Positions 6,456 through 13,889 of a stretch of DNA of 28,497 nucleotides are shown piece by piece. This DNA comes from Clostridiaceae bacterium UBA4839 (lineage in GTDB: Bacteria > Bacillota > Clostridia > Clostridiales > Caloramatoraceae). The translations under genes were made by a program, and so were the position numbers. Position 1 is the first letter of the stretch. Each line of letters starts with the position of its first letter. The stretch is taken from NCBI GenBank assembly GCA_002400085.1, contig DHEX01000043.1:2100-30596 (forward strand), given 5' to 3'. Under the pieces are notes generated by a model, which saw nothing but the letters and a program-made list of their open reading frames with translations, was not told the DNA's origin and searched no databases.

Positions 6456-6880
6456 ATATCTGTAATTTTCACTTTAAAATCATTAATGAACAAATTACAG
6501 CGGAGATAAGAAAAATATATGGAATGAACATAGAGTAGGGAACGGTCTTGACCGTTCCGTTGATGGACGAGCGGAATCTAGTGGGAGTGGAGCGGTGCCA
6601 ACACTCAGTAACAATTTCATTCTATGGCATTTGCAGGATGATCTGAATTTGGGAGGGCGGAACGGTCAAGACCGCTCCCTACAGCTTGTCTGGCATTTTA
6701 ATCCTTAGAACATCTTTGCAAACGGTAAAGTGAATGGAATATATTTTTCTTATCGCAGCGGTGGATTAAATCTACATTATGAATTGAAGTCCTTATGTAT
6801 ATGTATTTTGGTATGCCAAGAATATAAATAAGTGGTATAATACTAATCGAACATATTTTCGTAAATATAAGGAGAAGAAT
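6456..6880. other. Intergenic region between bofC-like gene and ruvC
   Basis: A 425-nt gap that holds the second MITE-like copy (6535-6682) and about 200 nt of AT-rich DNA before ruvC. A TATAAT at 6836-6841 is a likely -10 for the ruv operon, but I do not see a well-placed -35. No protein gene is supported. Confidence 0.6.
6535..6682 (-). mobile_element. MITE-like inverted-repeat element, copy 2 (inverted relative to copy 1)
   Basis: 148 bp. Left end 6535-6559, right end 6658-6682. The right terminal repeat is identical to the copy 1 left repeat in reverse complement; the left one differs at one base (GTAGGGAACGG). Reverse-complemented, the interior lines up with copy 1, for example TGCAAATGCCATAGAAT is shared exactly. 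It contains no coding frame and is clearly richer in G+C than its flanks. Confidence 0.7.
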
Positions 6881-7375
6881 ATGAGAATAATTGGTATAGA
6901 CCCTGGAATTGCTATATTAGGGGTTGGTGTTTTAGATTATTTCAATAATAGCTTTAAAGTTGTTGATTATTTTGCAATTACTACCACTCCCAAAAATAAA
7001 ATGCCGGAAAGGCTTGAAATATTGTATGATTCACTTGATAATGTATTTAAAAAGTATAAGCCTGATGCTGTTGCCTATGAAGAGCTTTTTTTTAATCAAA
7101 ACGCAAAAACAGCAATAACAGTTGGACAGGCAAGGGGAGTTTCTATACTTGCGGCCCAAAAACAAAAGCTTAATATTTTTGAGTACACACCACTGCAGGT
7201 AAAACAAGCAGTTGTTGGGTATGGGAGAGCAGATAAAAATCAAGTACAGCAGATGGTAAAGGTGATATTAAATTTAAGAGAAATTCCAAAACCTGATGAT
7301 GTTGCAGATGCTCTTGCTATAGGCATTTGCCATGGACATTCAAGCCATAGGGCAGAGATGTTTAGAATTAAATGA
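6881..7375 (+). CDS. ruvC: Crossover junction endodeoxyribonuclease RuvC
   Basis: 164 aa, the usual size. It cuts Holliday junctions symmetrically during recombinational repair, working with the RuvAB branch-migration motor. The acidic active site is complete: D7 in GIDPG, E67 in YEELFF, D140 and D143 in PDDVADALA. AAGGAGAAG precedes the ATG. It leads the ruvC-ruvA-ruvB operon, with only 9 nt to ruvA. Bacillus lacks ruvC at this place (it uses RecU), so its presence fits Clostridia. Confidence 0.97.
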   Translation: MRIIGIDPGIAILGVGVLDYFNNSFKVVDYFAITTTPKNKMPERLEILYDSLDNVFKKYKPDAVAYEELFFNQNAKTAITVGQARGVSILAAQKQKLNIFEYTPLQVKQAVVGYGRADKNQVQQMVKVILNLREIPKPDDVADALAIGICHGHSSHRAEMFRIK

Positions 7376-7384
7376 GGTGATAAT

Positions 7385-7981
7385 ATGATTGCTTTTGTTA
7401 AAGGAATTATTGAAGAAAAGGGATTGGATTATATCATTATCAATAATAACGATATTGGGTATATTGTTAATATACCTCAAAGGGATATAGAAAAGTCTGG
7501 TGAAGTTGGAGATGTGGTGAAAGTATTTACTTATCATTATGTAAGAGAAGATCAAATGGCATTGTATGGTTTCCTACATAAAGAATCTCTCAGCATGTTT
7601 AAACTGCTTATTAATGTAACAGGTATTGGACCTAAAGCTGCATTATCAATTTTATCTCAGATGTCACCTCAGGAAATAGCTATTGCAGTTATGACAAATG
7701 ATGAAAAGTCTCTTTGCAGAGCTCAAGGTGTTGGTAAAAAAACAGCTCAAAGAATCATCTTAGAACTTAAGGATAAGCTTAAAAATTATGAAATAAAGGT
7801 TGATAAAATAGCTAATGATGATAATTTTGATTCTAATGAAGCAAATGAGGCAATAGAAGCATTGATATCACTTGGATATACAAGGGAAGAGGCAGCTTTT
7901 GCAGTAAATAAGGTTTATAAGAAGGAACAACCTGTTGAGGATACTGTAAAAAATGCTCTAAAAACACTTATGAAAGGATAG
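7385..7981 (+). CDS. ruvA: Holliday junction branch migration protein RuvA
   Basis: 198 aa. It forms tetramers that hold the four-way junction flat and load RuvB rings. The N-terminal OB fold (MIAFVKGIIEEKGLDYIII, VREDQMALYGF) is followed by tandem helix-hairpin-helix motifs (LLINVTGIGPKAAL and RAQGVGKKTAQRIILELKDK) and a C-terminal RuvB-binding three-helix domain (EAIEALISLGYTREEA). The ATG is preceded by GAGGTG overlapping the end of ruvC. The stop codon abuts the ruvB leader, so ruvA and ruvB are probably translationally coupled. Confidence 0.97.
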   Translation: MIAFVKGIIEEKGLDYIIINNNDIGYIVNIPQRDIEKSGEVGDVVKVFTYHYVREDQMALYGFLHKESLSMFKLLINVTGIGPKAALSILSQMSPQEIAIAVMTNDEKSLCRAQGVGKKTAQRIILELKDKLKNYEIKVDKIANDDNFDSNEANEAIEALISLGYTREEAAFAVNKVYKKEQPVEDTVKNALKTLMKG

Positions 7982-7993
7982 GTGCTTTATTTT

Positions 7994-8998
7994 ATGGAAG
8001 AGGAAAGAATCATTGCATCTGAACAAAAAAAAGAGGATGCAGATACAGAAGGCAGTTTAAGGCCTCAAAAGCTCGAGGAATATATAGGGCAAGCAAAAGT
8101 AAAAGAAAAACTCTCAATATTTATTAAAGCAGCTCAAAAAAGGGATGAACCATTAGATCATGTATTGCTTTATGGACCACCTGGACTTGGGAAAACAACC
8201 CTGGCAAATATAATTGCAAATGAAATGGGCTGTGGGATGAGAGTTACTTCAGGGCCTGCTATTGAAAGGGCTGGAGATTTGGCTGCTATTTTAACAAACT
8301 TAGGTGAAAATGATGTGCTGTTTATTGATGAAATACATAGGTTAAACAGAAGTGTAGAAGAAATACTCTACCCTGCAATGGAGGATTTTGCTCTCGATAT
8401 AATTATAGGGAAAGGGCCAAGTGCACGTTCCATTAGAATTGATCTTCCTAAGTTTACACTGATAGGTGCTACTACAAGAGCTGGAATGCTGACATCACCT
8501 TTGCGTGATAGATTTGGTATAGTAATGAGATTAGAGCTTTACACGCCTGATGAATTACTTCATATTGTTGAAAGGTCTGCAAAGATTTTAAATATTGGTA
8601 TTGATGAAGAAGGTGCACTTGAAATTGCAAGGCGTTCTCGTGGGACTCCAAGAGTTGCAAATAGATTATTGAAGAGAGTTAGGGATTTTGCCGAGGTTAA
8701 AGGTAATGGATATATTGATGCGAAAACAGCTGATAAAGCTTTAAATTTGCTTGAGATTGATAAGCTTGGACTTGATAACGTAGATAGAAAAATGCTTTTA
8801 ACTATGATTGATAAATTCGGAGGAGGACCGGTAGGCCTTGATACTCTTGCCTATTCTATTGGTGAAGAAAGTGTTACTATAGAGGATGTTTATGAACCAT
8901 ATCTTTTACAAATGGGTTTTATAAACAGAACTCCAAGAGGAAGGGTAGTTACATCTGCGGGATATAAGCATTTTGGAAGACAAGAGACTTTTTGTTGA
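7994..8998 (+). CDS. ruvB: Holliday junction DNA helicase RuvB
   Basis: 334 aa AAA+ motor that drives branch migration with RuvA. Walker A is GPPGLGKTT (61-69) and Walker B is LFIDEIH (109-115). Sensor 1 lies in TLIGATTRAG and an arginine-finger region in LRDRFG. The C-terminal winged helix includes EPYLLQMGFINRTPRGR. I chose ATG 7994 over the in-frame GTG at 7982 because the GTG has its ribosome-binding site only 3 nt away, while family members start at this MEEERI-like position. Confidence 0.97.
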   Translation: MEEERIIASEQKKEDADTEGSLRPQKLEEYIGQAKVKEKLSIFIKAAQKRDEPLDHVLLYGPPGLGKTTLANIIANEMGCGMRVTSGPAIERAGDLAAILTNLGENDVLFIDEIHRLNRSVEEILYPAMEDFALDIIIGKGPSARSIRIDLPKFTLIGATTRAGMLTSPLRDRFGIVMRLELYTPDELLHIVERSAKILNIGIDEEGALEIARRSRGTPRVANRLLKRVRDFAEVKGNGYIDAKTADKALNLLEIDKLGLDNVDRKMLLTMIDKFGGGPVGLDTLAYSIGEESVTIEDVYEPYLLQMGFINRTPRGRVVTSAGYKHFGRQETFC

Positions 8999-9069
8999 TT
9001 TTTTATTATAATTAATTTATTATTATATAGTATGAAATTTAGCAGCAGTTTAAGGAGTGAAAGTAGAAA

Positions 9070-10095
9070 ATGAATCTTCATGATTTTTATTATGAGCTTC
9101 CAAAGGAGCTCATTGCACAAGAACCTATAAAGGAAAGAGACATGTCAAGGCTTATGGTTTTAAATAAAGAAACAGGTGAAATCCATCATAGGATATTTAA
9201 AAATGTTGTGGACTATTTAAATGAGGGGGATTGCCTGGTTTTAAATAATAGCAGGGTTATTCCTGCAAGACTTTATGGAATCAAAGATGAGACAGGTGGA
9301 AAAATGGAATTTGTTCTTCTTAGAAGGGTAGATAAGGATAAATGGGAAACCCTTGTAAGGCCGGGTAAGAGGGCAAAAATTGGATCTGAATTTACATTTG
9401 GCAATGGCGAATTAAGATGCAAAATTCTTGAACATACAGATTCAGGCGGAAGAATAATTCAGTTTTATTATGATGGAGTATTTGAAGAAATATTAGATAA
9501 GCTTGGGCAAATGCCTTTACCGCCATATATTAAAAAGGAATTAAAGGATCAGGAAAGATATCAAACGGTATATTCAAAAGTGAAGGGTTCAGCTGCAGCG
9601 CCAACAGCAGGGCTGCATTTTACTAATGAACTGCTTGATGAAATAAGAAAAAAAGGTGTGAACATAGCATATCTTACTCTTCATGTTGGTCTTGGAACAT
9701 TTAGACCAGTTAAAGAGGAAAAAATAGAGGATCATAAAATGCATTCAGAGTTTTATGTTATAGATGAAAAAAATGCTGAAATTATTAATGAAGCTAAAAG
9801 AAGAGGGAATAAAGTAGTAGCAGTTGGAACTACTTCCTGCAGGACAATTGAAACTGCAGGAGATGAAAATGGATTTGTTAAACCTTCCACAGGATGGACA
9901 GATATTTTCATCTATCCTGGATATAAATTTAAAGTTATGGATGCTTTAATAACAAATTTTCATCTTCCAGAATCAACGTTAATAATGTTAGTAAGTGCTT
10001 TTGCAGGTAGGGAAAATATACTTAATGCATATAATGTAGCTGTTAAAGAAAAATATAGATTTTTTAGTTTTGGAGATGCAATGCTTTTGATTTAG
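9070..10095 (+). CDS. queA: S-adenosylmethionine:tRNA ribosyltransferase-isomerase
   Basis: 341 aa, full length. It transfers and isomerises the ribosyl group of SAM onto preQ1 already in tRNA, giving epoxyqueuosine at position 34 of GUN-anticodon tRNAs. Conserved stretches seen are the N-terminal YELPKELIAQEP, LNNSRVIPARL, GSAAAPTAGLHFT, LHVGLGTFRPV and FHLPESTLIMLVSAFAG. The gene lies 71 nt after ruvB and 9 nt before tgt, the same order as in Bacillus. The rest of the queuosine pathway is not in the window. Confidence 0.97.
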   Translation: MNLHDFYYELPKELIAQEPIKERDMSRLMVLNKETGEIHHRIFKNVVDYLNEGDCLVLNNSRVIPARLYGIKDETGGKMEFVLLRRVDKDKWETLVRPGKRAKIGSEFTFGNGELRCKILEHTDSGGRIIQFYYDGVFEEILDKLGQMPLPPYIKKELKDQERYQTVYSKVKGSAAAPTAGLHFTNELLDEIRKKGVNIAYLTLHVGLGTFRPVKEEKIEDHKMHSEFYVIDEKNAEIINEAKRRGNKVVAVGTTSCRTIETAGDENGFVKPSTGWTDIFIYPGYKFKVMDALITNFHLPESTLIMLVSAFAGRENILNAYNVAVKEKYRFFSFGDAMLLI

Positions 10096-10104
10096 GAGGA
10101 AATT

Positions 10105-11223
10105 ATGAGTGCAATAAAGTATGAACTGATAAAGGAATCTAAGGATTCCGGTGCAAGGCTTGGAAAGCTTTATACTCCTCATGGGGTTATAGAAACGCCA
10201 ATTTTTATGCCCGTTGGGACTCAGGCTACGGTTAAAGCAATGACGCCTGAAGAATTAAAAAGTATAGGGGCACAAATAATACTTAGTAATACCTATCATC
10301 TTCATATGAGGCCAGGTGAAGAGATCATTAAAAAGGCTGGCGGCCTTCATAAATTTATGAATTGGGATAAACCAATACTTACAGACAGCGGTGGATTTCA
10401 AGTATTTAGTTTAAGTGATCTTAGAAATATTACTGAAGAAGGGGTTACTTTTAAATCACATTTAGACGGCTCAAAGCACTTTATCTCACCTGAAGATGCA
10501 ATAAGGATTGAAAATGCCCTTGGTGCTGATATAATAATGTGTTTTGATGAATGTCTTCCATACCCTTGCGAATATGATTATGCAAAGAATTCACTTAATA
10601 GAACAATTAGGTGGGCAGAGAGATGTAAAGAAACCCATAAGAATACTGAAAATCAGGCATTGTTTGGAATTATACAGGGTGGAATGTATAGGGATTTGAG
10701 AGAAGAAAGTGTTAAAAGGATGACAGAACTTGACTTCCCGGGGTATTCTATTGGAGGGTTAAGTATTGGTGAGCCTAAGGAACTCATGTATGAAGTGCTT
10801 GATTATACAATGCCTATCATGCCTAAAGATAAGCCAAGATATCTTATGGGAGTTGGAAGCCCTGATTGTTTATTTGAAGGTGTAATAAGAGGAATTGATA
10901 TGTTTGATTGTGTTCTTCCTACGAGAATTGCAAGGAATGGGACAGTGCTTACAAGCAAAGGGAAACTTGTAATTAAAAATGCTAAATATGCAGAGGATTT
11001 TAGGCCCATTGATGATGAATGTGACTGTTATGCTTGTAAAAATTATTCAAGAGCTTATATAAGACATCTTTTTAAAGCAAAAGAAATATTAGCTGCAAGG
11101 CTTGCTACTATTCACAATTTAAGATTTTTAATACATTTAATGGAACAAATAAGAGAAGCAATAAAAGATGATAGACTTTTAGAATTTAAAGATGAATTTT
11201 ATTCGAAATATGGTTATAATTAA
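10105..11223 (+). CDS. tgt: tRNA-guanine transglycosylase (preQ1-inserting)
   Basis: 372 aa. It replaces guanine 34 of tRNA(Asp/Asn/His/Tyr) by preQ1, the step before QueA. The catalytic residues are visible: D94 in TDSGGFQVFS (general acid/base) and D268 in FDCVLPTRIARNGT (nucleophile). The structural zinc site is complete: C306, C308, C311 and H337. GGAGG lies before the ATG. It is co-transcribed with queA (9 nt gap) and followed by yajC 28 nt later. Confidence 0.97.
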   Translation: MSAIKYELIKESKDSGARLGKLYTPHGVIETPIFMPVGTQATVKAMTPEELKSIGAQIILSNTYHLHMRPGEEIIKKAGGLHKFMNWDKPILTDSGGFQVFSLSDLRNITEEGVTFKSHLDGSKHFISPEDAIRIENALGADIIMCFDECLPYPCEYDYAKNSLNRTIRWAERCKETHKNTENQALFGIIQGGMYRDLREESVKRMTELDFPGYSIGGLSIGEPKELMYEVLDYTMPIMPKDKPRYLMGVGSPDCLFEGVIRGIDMFDCVLPTRIARNGTVLTSKGKLVIKNAKYAEDFRPIDDECDCYACKNYSRAYIRHLFKAKEILAARLATIHNLRFLIHLMEQIREAIKDDRLLEFKDEFYSKYGYN

Positions 11224-11251
11224 AATATATAAATTTTAAGGAGGTAATACA

Positions 11252-11629
11252 ATGCAACAAGGTACTGTAGCCACAATAGTTATGTGGGTAATGGTTTTTG
11301 CAATTTTCTACCTTTTTTTAATTCTTCCAGAACAAAAAAGGCAGAAGAAGACTAAGAAAATGCTTGATGCACTTATTGTAGGAGATAAGGTTATGACCAG
11401 AGGAGGAATAATTGGGACAATATTAAATTTAAATGAGGACACAGTTGTTATTGAATCTGGCCCAAGCAGAATGAAAATTGAACTTGCAAGATATGCAATA
11501 AGTTCAGTAGTAGAAAGCAGAGCAGAAAAGTACAATATTAAAAAAGAAGACAGTAAGGATGAAGACAAGGGAGAGAAAAAAGAAGAGAAAAAAGAAGAAA
11601 AGAAGGGAGAAAAGAAAGAAGAAAAGTAA
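11252..11629 (+). CDS. yajC: Preprotein translocase subunit YajC with long Lys/Glu tail
   Basis: 125 aa. One transmembrane helix (about 6-26, IVMWVMVFAIFYLFLILP), then the conserved QKRQKKTKKMLDALIVGDKVMTRGGIIGTI domain. YajC associates with SecDF and the translocon. The family norm is about 85-110 residues; here the last 30 or so residues are almost only Lys and Glu (KGEKKEEKKEEKKGEKKEEK), encoded by a purine-only repetitive stretch that could slip during replication. AGGAGG lies before the ATG. It is the last gene of the queA-tgt run and precedes the secDF region. Confidence 0.92.
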   Translation: MQQGTVATIVMWVMVFAIFYLFLILPEQKRQKKTKKMLDALIVGDKVMTRGGIIGTILNLNEDTVVIESGPSRMKIELARYAISSVVESRAEKYNIKKEDSKDEDKGEKKEEKKEEKKGEKKEEK

Positions 11630-11685
11630 CATTAGATACATAATGATATATTCCATCTCATATTTATTAAATAGGAGGTGGAATT

Positions 11686-12081
11686 ATGTTTAGTAAGGAT
11701 GAAAATAAAAAAGATTATGTTAAAATCTATGTTAAATCAATAATAAGGGGAATATTAGTATCCGCTGCTCTTTTATTAATATCTACTATAGTTTTTTACT
11801 TTACTAAATTAAATGGAAACTATATGCAAATTACTGCCTATATCATAAGCATTATTGGTATATGTTATTCAAGTATATATGGTTCTTATAAAATTGGTAA
11901 AAAAGGATATTTACATGGTGCTTTTATAGGATTTATATATATGTTTTTGTTATCAATTATTGCTTTGCTGGCAGAAAAAGGGGAAGCAAAAAGTTCATCT
12001 ATGCTCATTATGTATGTGGCGTCAATTATTATTGGGATGTTGTCTGGCATGATAGGGACAGTATTGTGTGATAAAAACTAA
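11686..12081 (+). CDS. TIGR04086 family four-helix membrane protein
   Basis: 131 aa with four predicted membrane helices (about residues 17-38, 45-65, 73-96 and 103-127). It resembles the TIGR04086 family, small integral membrane proteins of Firmicutes commonly encoded beside SCIFF peptide genes in Clostridia. The function is unknown. GGAGGTGG stands 5 nt before the ATG. It lies between yajC and scfA; the scfA promoter starts just after its stop codon. Assignment is from size, topology and position. Confidence 0.75.
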   Translation: MFSKDENKKDYVKIYVKSIIRGILVSAALLLISTIVFYFTKLNGNYMQITAYIISIIGICYSSIYGSYKIGKKGYLHGAFIGFIYMFLLSIIALLAEKGEAKSSSMLIMYVASIIIGMLSGMIGTVLCDKN

Positions 12082-12091
12082 CGACTATTTA

Positions 12092-12120
12092 TTGAGAAAT
12101 CAAGAATCATGTGATATAAT
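12092..12120 (+). promoter_or_regulatory. Sigma-A promoter of scfA
   Basis: TTGAGA (12092-12097), a 17-nt spacer and a perfect TATAAT (12115-12120). It gives the SCIFF peptide gene its own strong promoter inside the yajC-secDF region. Confidence 0.8.
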
Positions 12121-12175
12121 AAAAAAAGTTTATTAAATTATTTATGTTTATAAAGGGCTTAAGGAGGTAATAATT

Positions 12176-12316
12176 GTGAAGCATATTAAAACTATAAATG
12201 CTGGCGTATTAAAAGCAAGTTTAAAGAAGCCAGGCTGCAAAGAATGTGCAAATTCATGTCAGTCAGCTTGCAAAACTTCTTGTACAGTTGCAAATTTAGC
12301 ATGTGAAAACAAGTAA
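12176..12316 (+). CDS. scfA: SCIFF precursor peptide (six cysteines in forty-five residues)
   Basis: 46 aa starting with GTG, preceded by AAGGAGG. It begins MKHIKTINAG and ends with CKECANSCQSACKTSC and TVANLACENK; the cysteines are C21, C24, C28, C32, C36 and C43. This is the ribosomally made peptide found in nearly all Clostridia. Its dedicated radical SAM enzyme, encoded next, forms a Cys-to-Thr type thioether, and the mature role of the peptide is unknown. It is transcribed from its own promoter, and a hairpin with a T run separates it from the maturase gene, so far more peptide than enzyme mRNA is expected. Confidence 0.96.
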   Translation: MKHIKTINAGVLKASLKKPGCKECANSCQSACKTSCTVANLACENK

Positions 12317-12323
12317 CAAAGTG

Positions 12324-12350
12324 GCAGTAACTTGATAGTTACTGCTTTTT
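12324..12350 (+). terminator. Intrinsic terminator/attenuator between scfA and scfB
   Basis: GCAGTAACT (12324-12332) pairs perfectly with AGTTACTGC (12337-12345) around TGAT, followed by TTTTT. It lies 7 nt after the scfA stop, before scfB. Because scfB has no visible promoter of its own, partial read-through is the likely route to scfB expression. Confidence 0.8.
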
Positions 12351-12382
12351 AAGTGATTAATATTAATGGAGGAGGAAACATT

Positions 12383-13744
12383 TTGAACGTTCATAAATTT
12401 AAACAGCAGGGTTTAAATATTGTTATAGATGTCAACAGCGGGGCTATACATGTTGTGGATGATGTAGTTTATGACATATTAAATTATTTTGAAGATAACA
12501 ACAAAGAACTTATTTATGAAAAATTGAAGGACAAATATAGTATAAGTGAGATAGATGAAGGCTTATCTGATATAAATGAACTTATTGAAAAAGGACTATT
12601 ATTTAGTAAGGATGTATTTCAAGATGCAGTAAAAAGGAATGAGGAACCATCTTATATAAAGGCTCTTTGTTTAAATGTAGCCCATGATTGTAATTTAAGA
12701 TGTAAATATTGTTTTGCATCGAAAGGTGATTACAATGGGAAAAGGGAGCTTATGAGCATTGAGGTAGCTAAGAAGGCTATTGATTTTGTAATAAAAAATT
12801 CTGGTCCAAGAAAGAATATTGAAGTAGATTTATTTGGAGGAGAACCTTTACTTAATTTTGAGACAGTAAAAGGGGTAGTTGAGTATGGGAAAACAGAGGG
12901 GCCTAAATATGGGAAGGATATTAGATTTACAATAACAACTAATGCTACGCGTCTTGATGACGAAAAAATAAAATTTATTAATGATAATATGGTTAATGTG
13001 GTACTAAGCATTGATGGAAGAAAAGAAGTTAATGATAAAATCAGGGTAAGATGTGATGGCAGCGGTAGTTTTGATACTATTTTGCCTCAAATCAAAAAAA
13101 TGGTCAGCAATAGAACAAAGGGAAAGCAGTATTATGTAAGGGGAACATTTACAAGGGAAAACTTAGACTTTTATAATGATGTCATTTTTCTTGCAGATGA
13201 AGGCTTTAAGGAAATATCCATAGAACCTGTTGTGCTTGAAGATGGGAATCCCTTAGCTTTAAGGGAAGAGGATTTACCTAAGATTTTTGAACAATATGAT
13301 AAGCTTACAGAAGAAATGATAAAGAGAATTAAAGAAGGCAGAGGATTTAAGTTTTATCATTTTGCTATTGATATAAATGGCGGTCCTTGCATATATAAAA
13401 GGATATCAGGATGCGGTGCAGGACATGAATATGTAGCAGTAACGCCTAATGGCGATATATACCCTTGCCATCAATTTGTTGGAAATAATAAATTTGTTAT
13501 GGGTAATGTTTTTAATGAAAATGAAGGATTAGATAAAAATATTATAAATACCTTTAAGCATGGACATGTATATAATAAGCCTGAATGTATGAATTGTTGG
13601 GCAAGATTTTATTGCAGCGGCGGATGCCAAGCAAATAATTATAATTTCAATGGTGACATACACATCCCTTATCATTTAGGGTGTGAAATGATGAAAAAAA
13701 GGATTGAATGTGCGATAGCTTTAAAAATAAAAACGCAGGAATAG
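12383..13744 (+). CDS. scfB: SCIFF maturase, radical SAM/SPASM protein
   Basis: 453 aa. It installs the thioether cross-link in the SCIFF peptide. The N-terminal part (HKFKQQGLNIVIDVNSGAIH) is the peptide-recognition (RRE-like) domain. The radical SAM cluster motif CNLRCKYC follows at about residue 105. The C-terminal SPASM region supplies cysteines for two auxiliary iron-sulfur clusters: CIYKRISGCGAGH, PCHQF, CMNCWARFYCSGGC and LGCEMM. I place the start at the TTG of 12383, preceded by GGAGGAGG at 7 nt, because family members begin with (M)xHKF; a GTG at 12353 has no ribosome-binding site and lies beside the terminator. Confidence 0.96.
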   Translation: MNVHKFKQQGLNIVIDVNSGAIHVVDDVVYDILNYFEDNNKELIYEKLKDKYSISEIDEGLSDINELIEKGLLFSKDVFQDAVKRNEEPSYIKALCLNVAHDCNLRCKYCFASKGDYNGKRELMSIEVAKKAIDFVIKNSGPRKNIEVDLFGGEPLLNFETVKGVVEYGKTEGPKYGKDIRFTITTNATRLDDEKIKFINDNMVNVVLSIDGRKEVNDKIRVRCDGSGSFDTILPQIKKMVSNRTKGKQYYVRGTFTRENLDFYNDVIFLADEGFKEISIEPVVLEDGNPLALREEDLPKIFEQYDKLTEEMIKRIKEGRGFKFYHFAIDINGGPCIYKRISGCGAGHEYVAVTPNGDIYPCHQFVGNNKFVMGNVFNENEGLDKNIINTFKHGHVYNKPECMNCWARFYCSGGCQANNYNFNGDIHIPYHLGCEMMKKRIECAIALKIKTQE

Positions 13745-13827
13745 GTGTTTATTAAGAAGGAAAAATAAGAGATATGTAGAATATAAATAAGGTTGATATT
13801 ATTCGATTTAATCCTCAGTGCATTGAA

Positions 13828-13856
13828 TTGACTTAAAAATTTTAAGACTGTATAAT
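13828..13856 (+). promoter_or_regulatory. Sigma-A promoter of secDF with a palindrome in the spacer
   Basis: TTGACT (13828-13833), a 17-nt spacer and a perfect TATAAT (13851-13856). CTTAAAA-A-TTTTAAG at 13832-13846 is a perfect 7-1-7 palindrome between the two boxes, a position typical for a repressor site; the regulator is unknown and the palindrome is AT-only apart from its ends. Confidence 0.75.
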
Positions 13857-13889
13857 TTACATTAGCAACTAAATTAAAGGGGGATGCTT

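Noticed and set aside
3794..6682. Composite transposon carrying nadE-yebC-bofC
   Set aside because: No transposase is present, the elements look too diverged to have moved together recently, and the bofC-ruv order matches Bacillus, so at least that gene is in its ancestral place.
6806..6841. Full sigma-A promoter for ruvC
   Set aside because: TATAAT is good, but the best TTGGTA lies 22 nt away, too far for a standard promoter, so only the -10 was mentioned.
11540..11626. Tandem repeat or CRISPR-like array at the end of yajC
   Set aside because: It is an imperfect purine-rich coding repeat without spacers; no CRISPR array was seen anywhere in the window.
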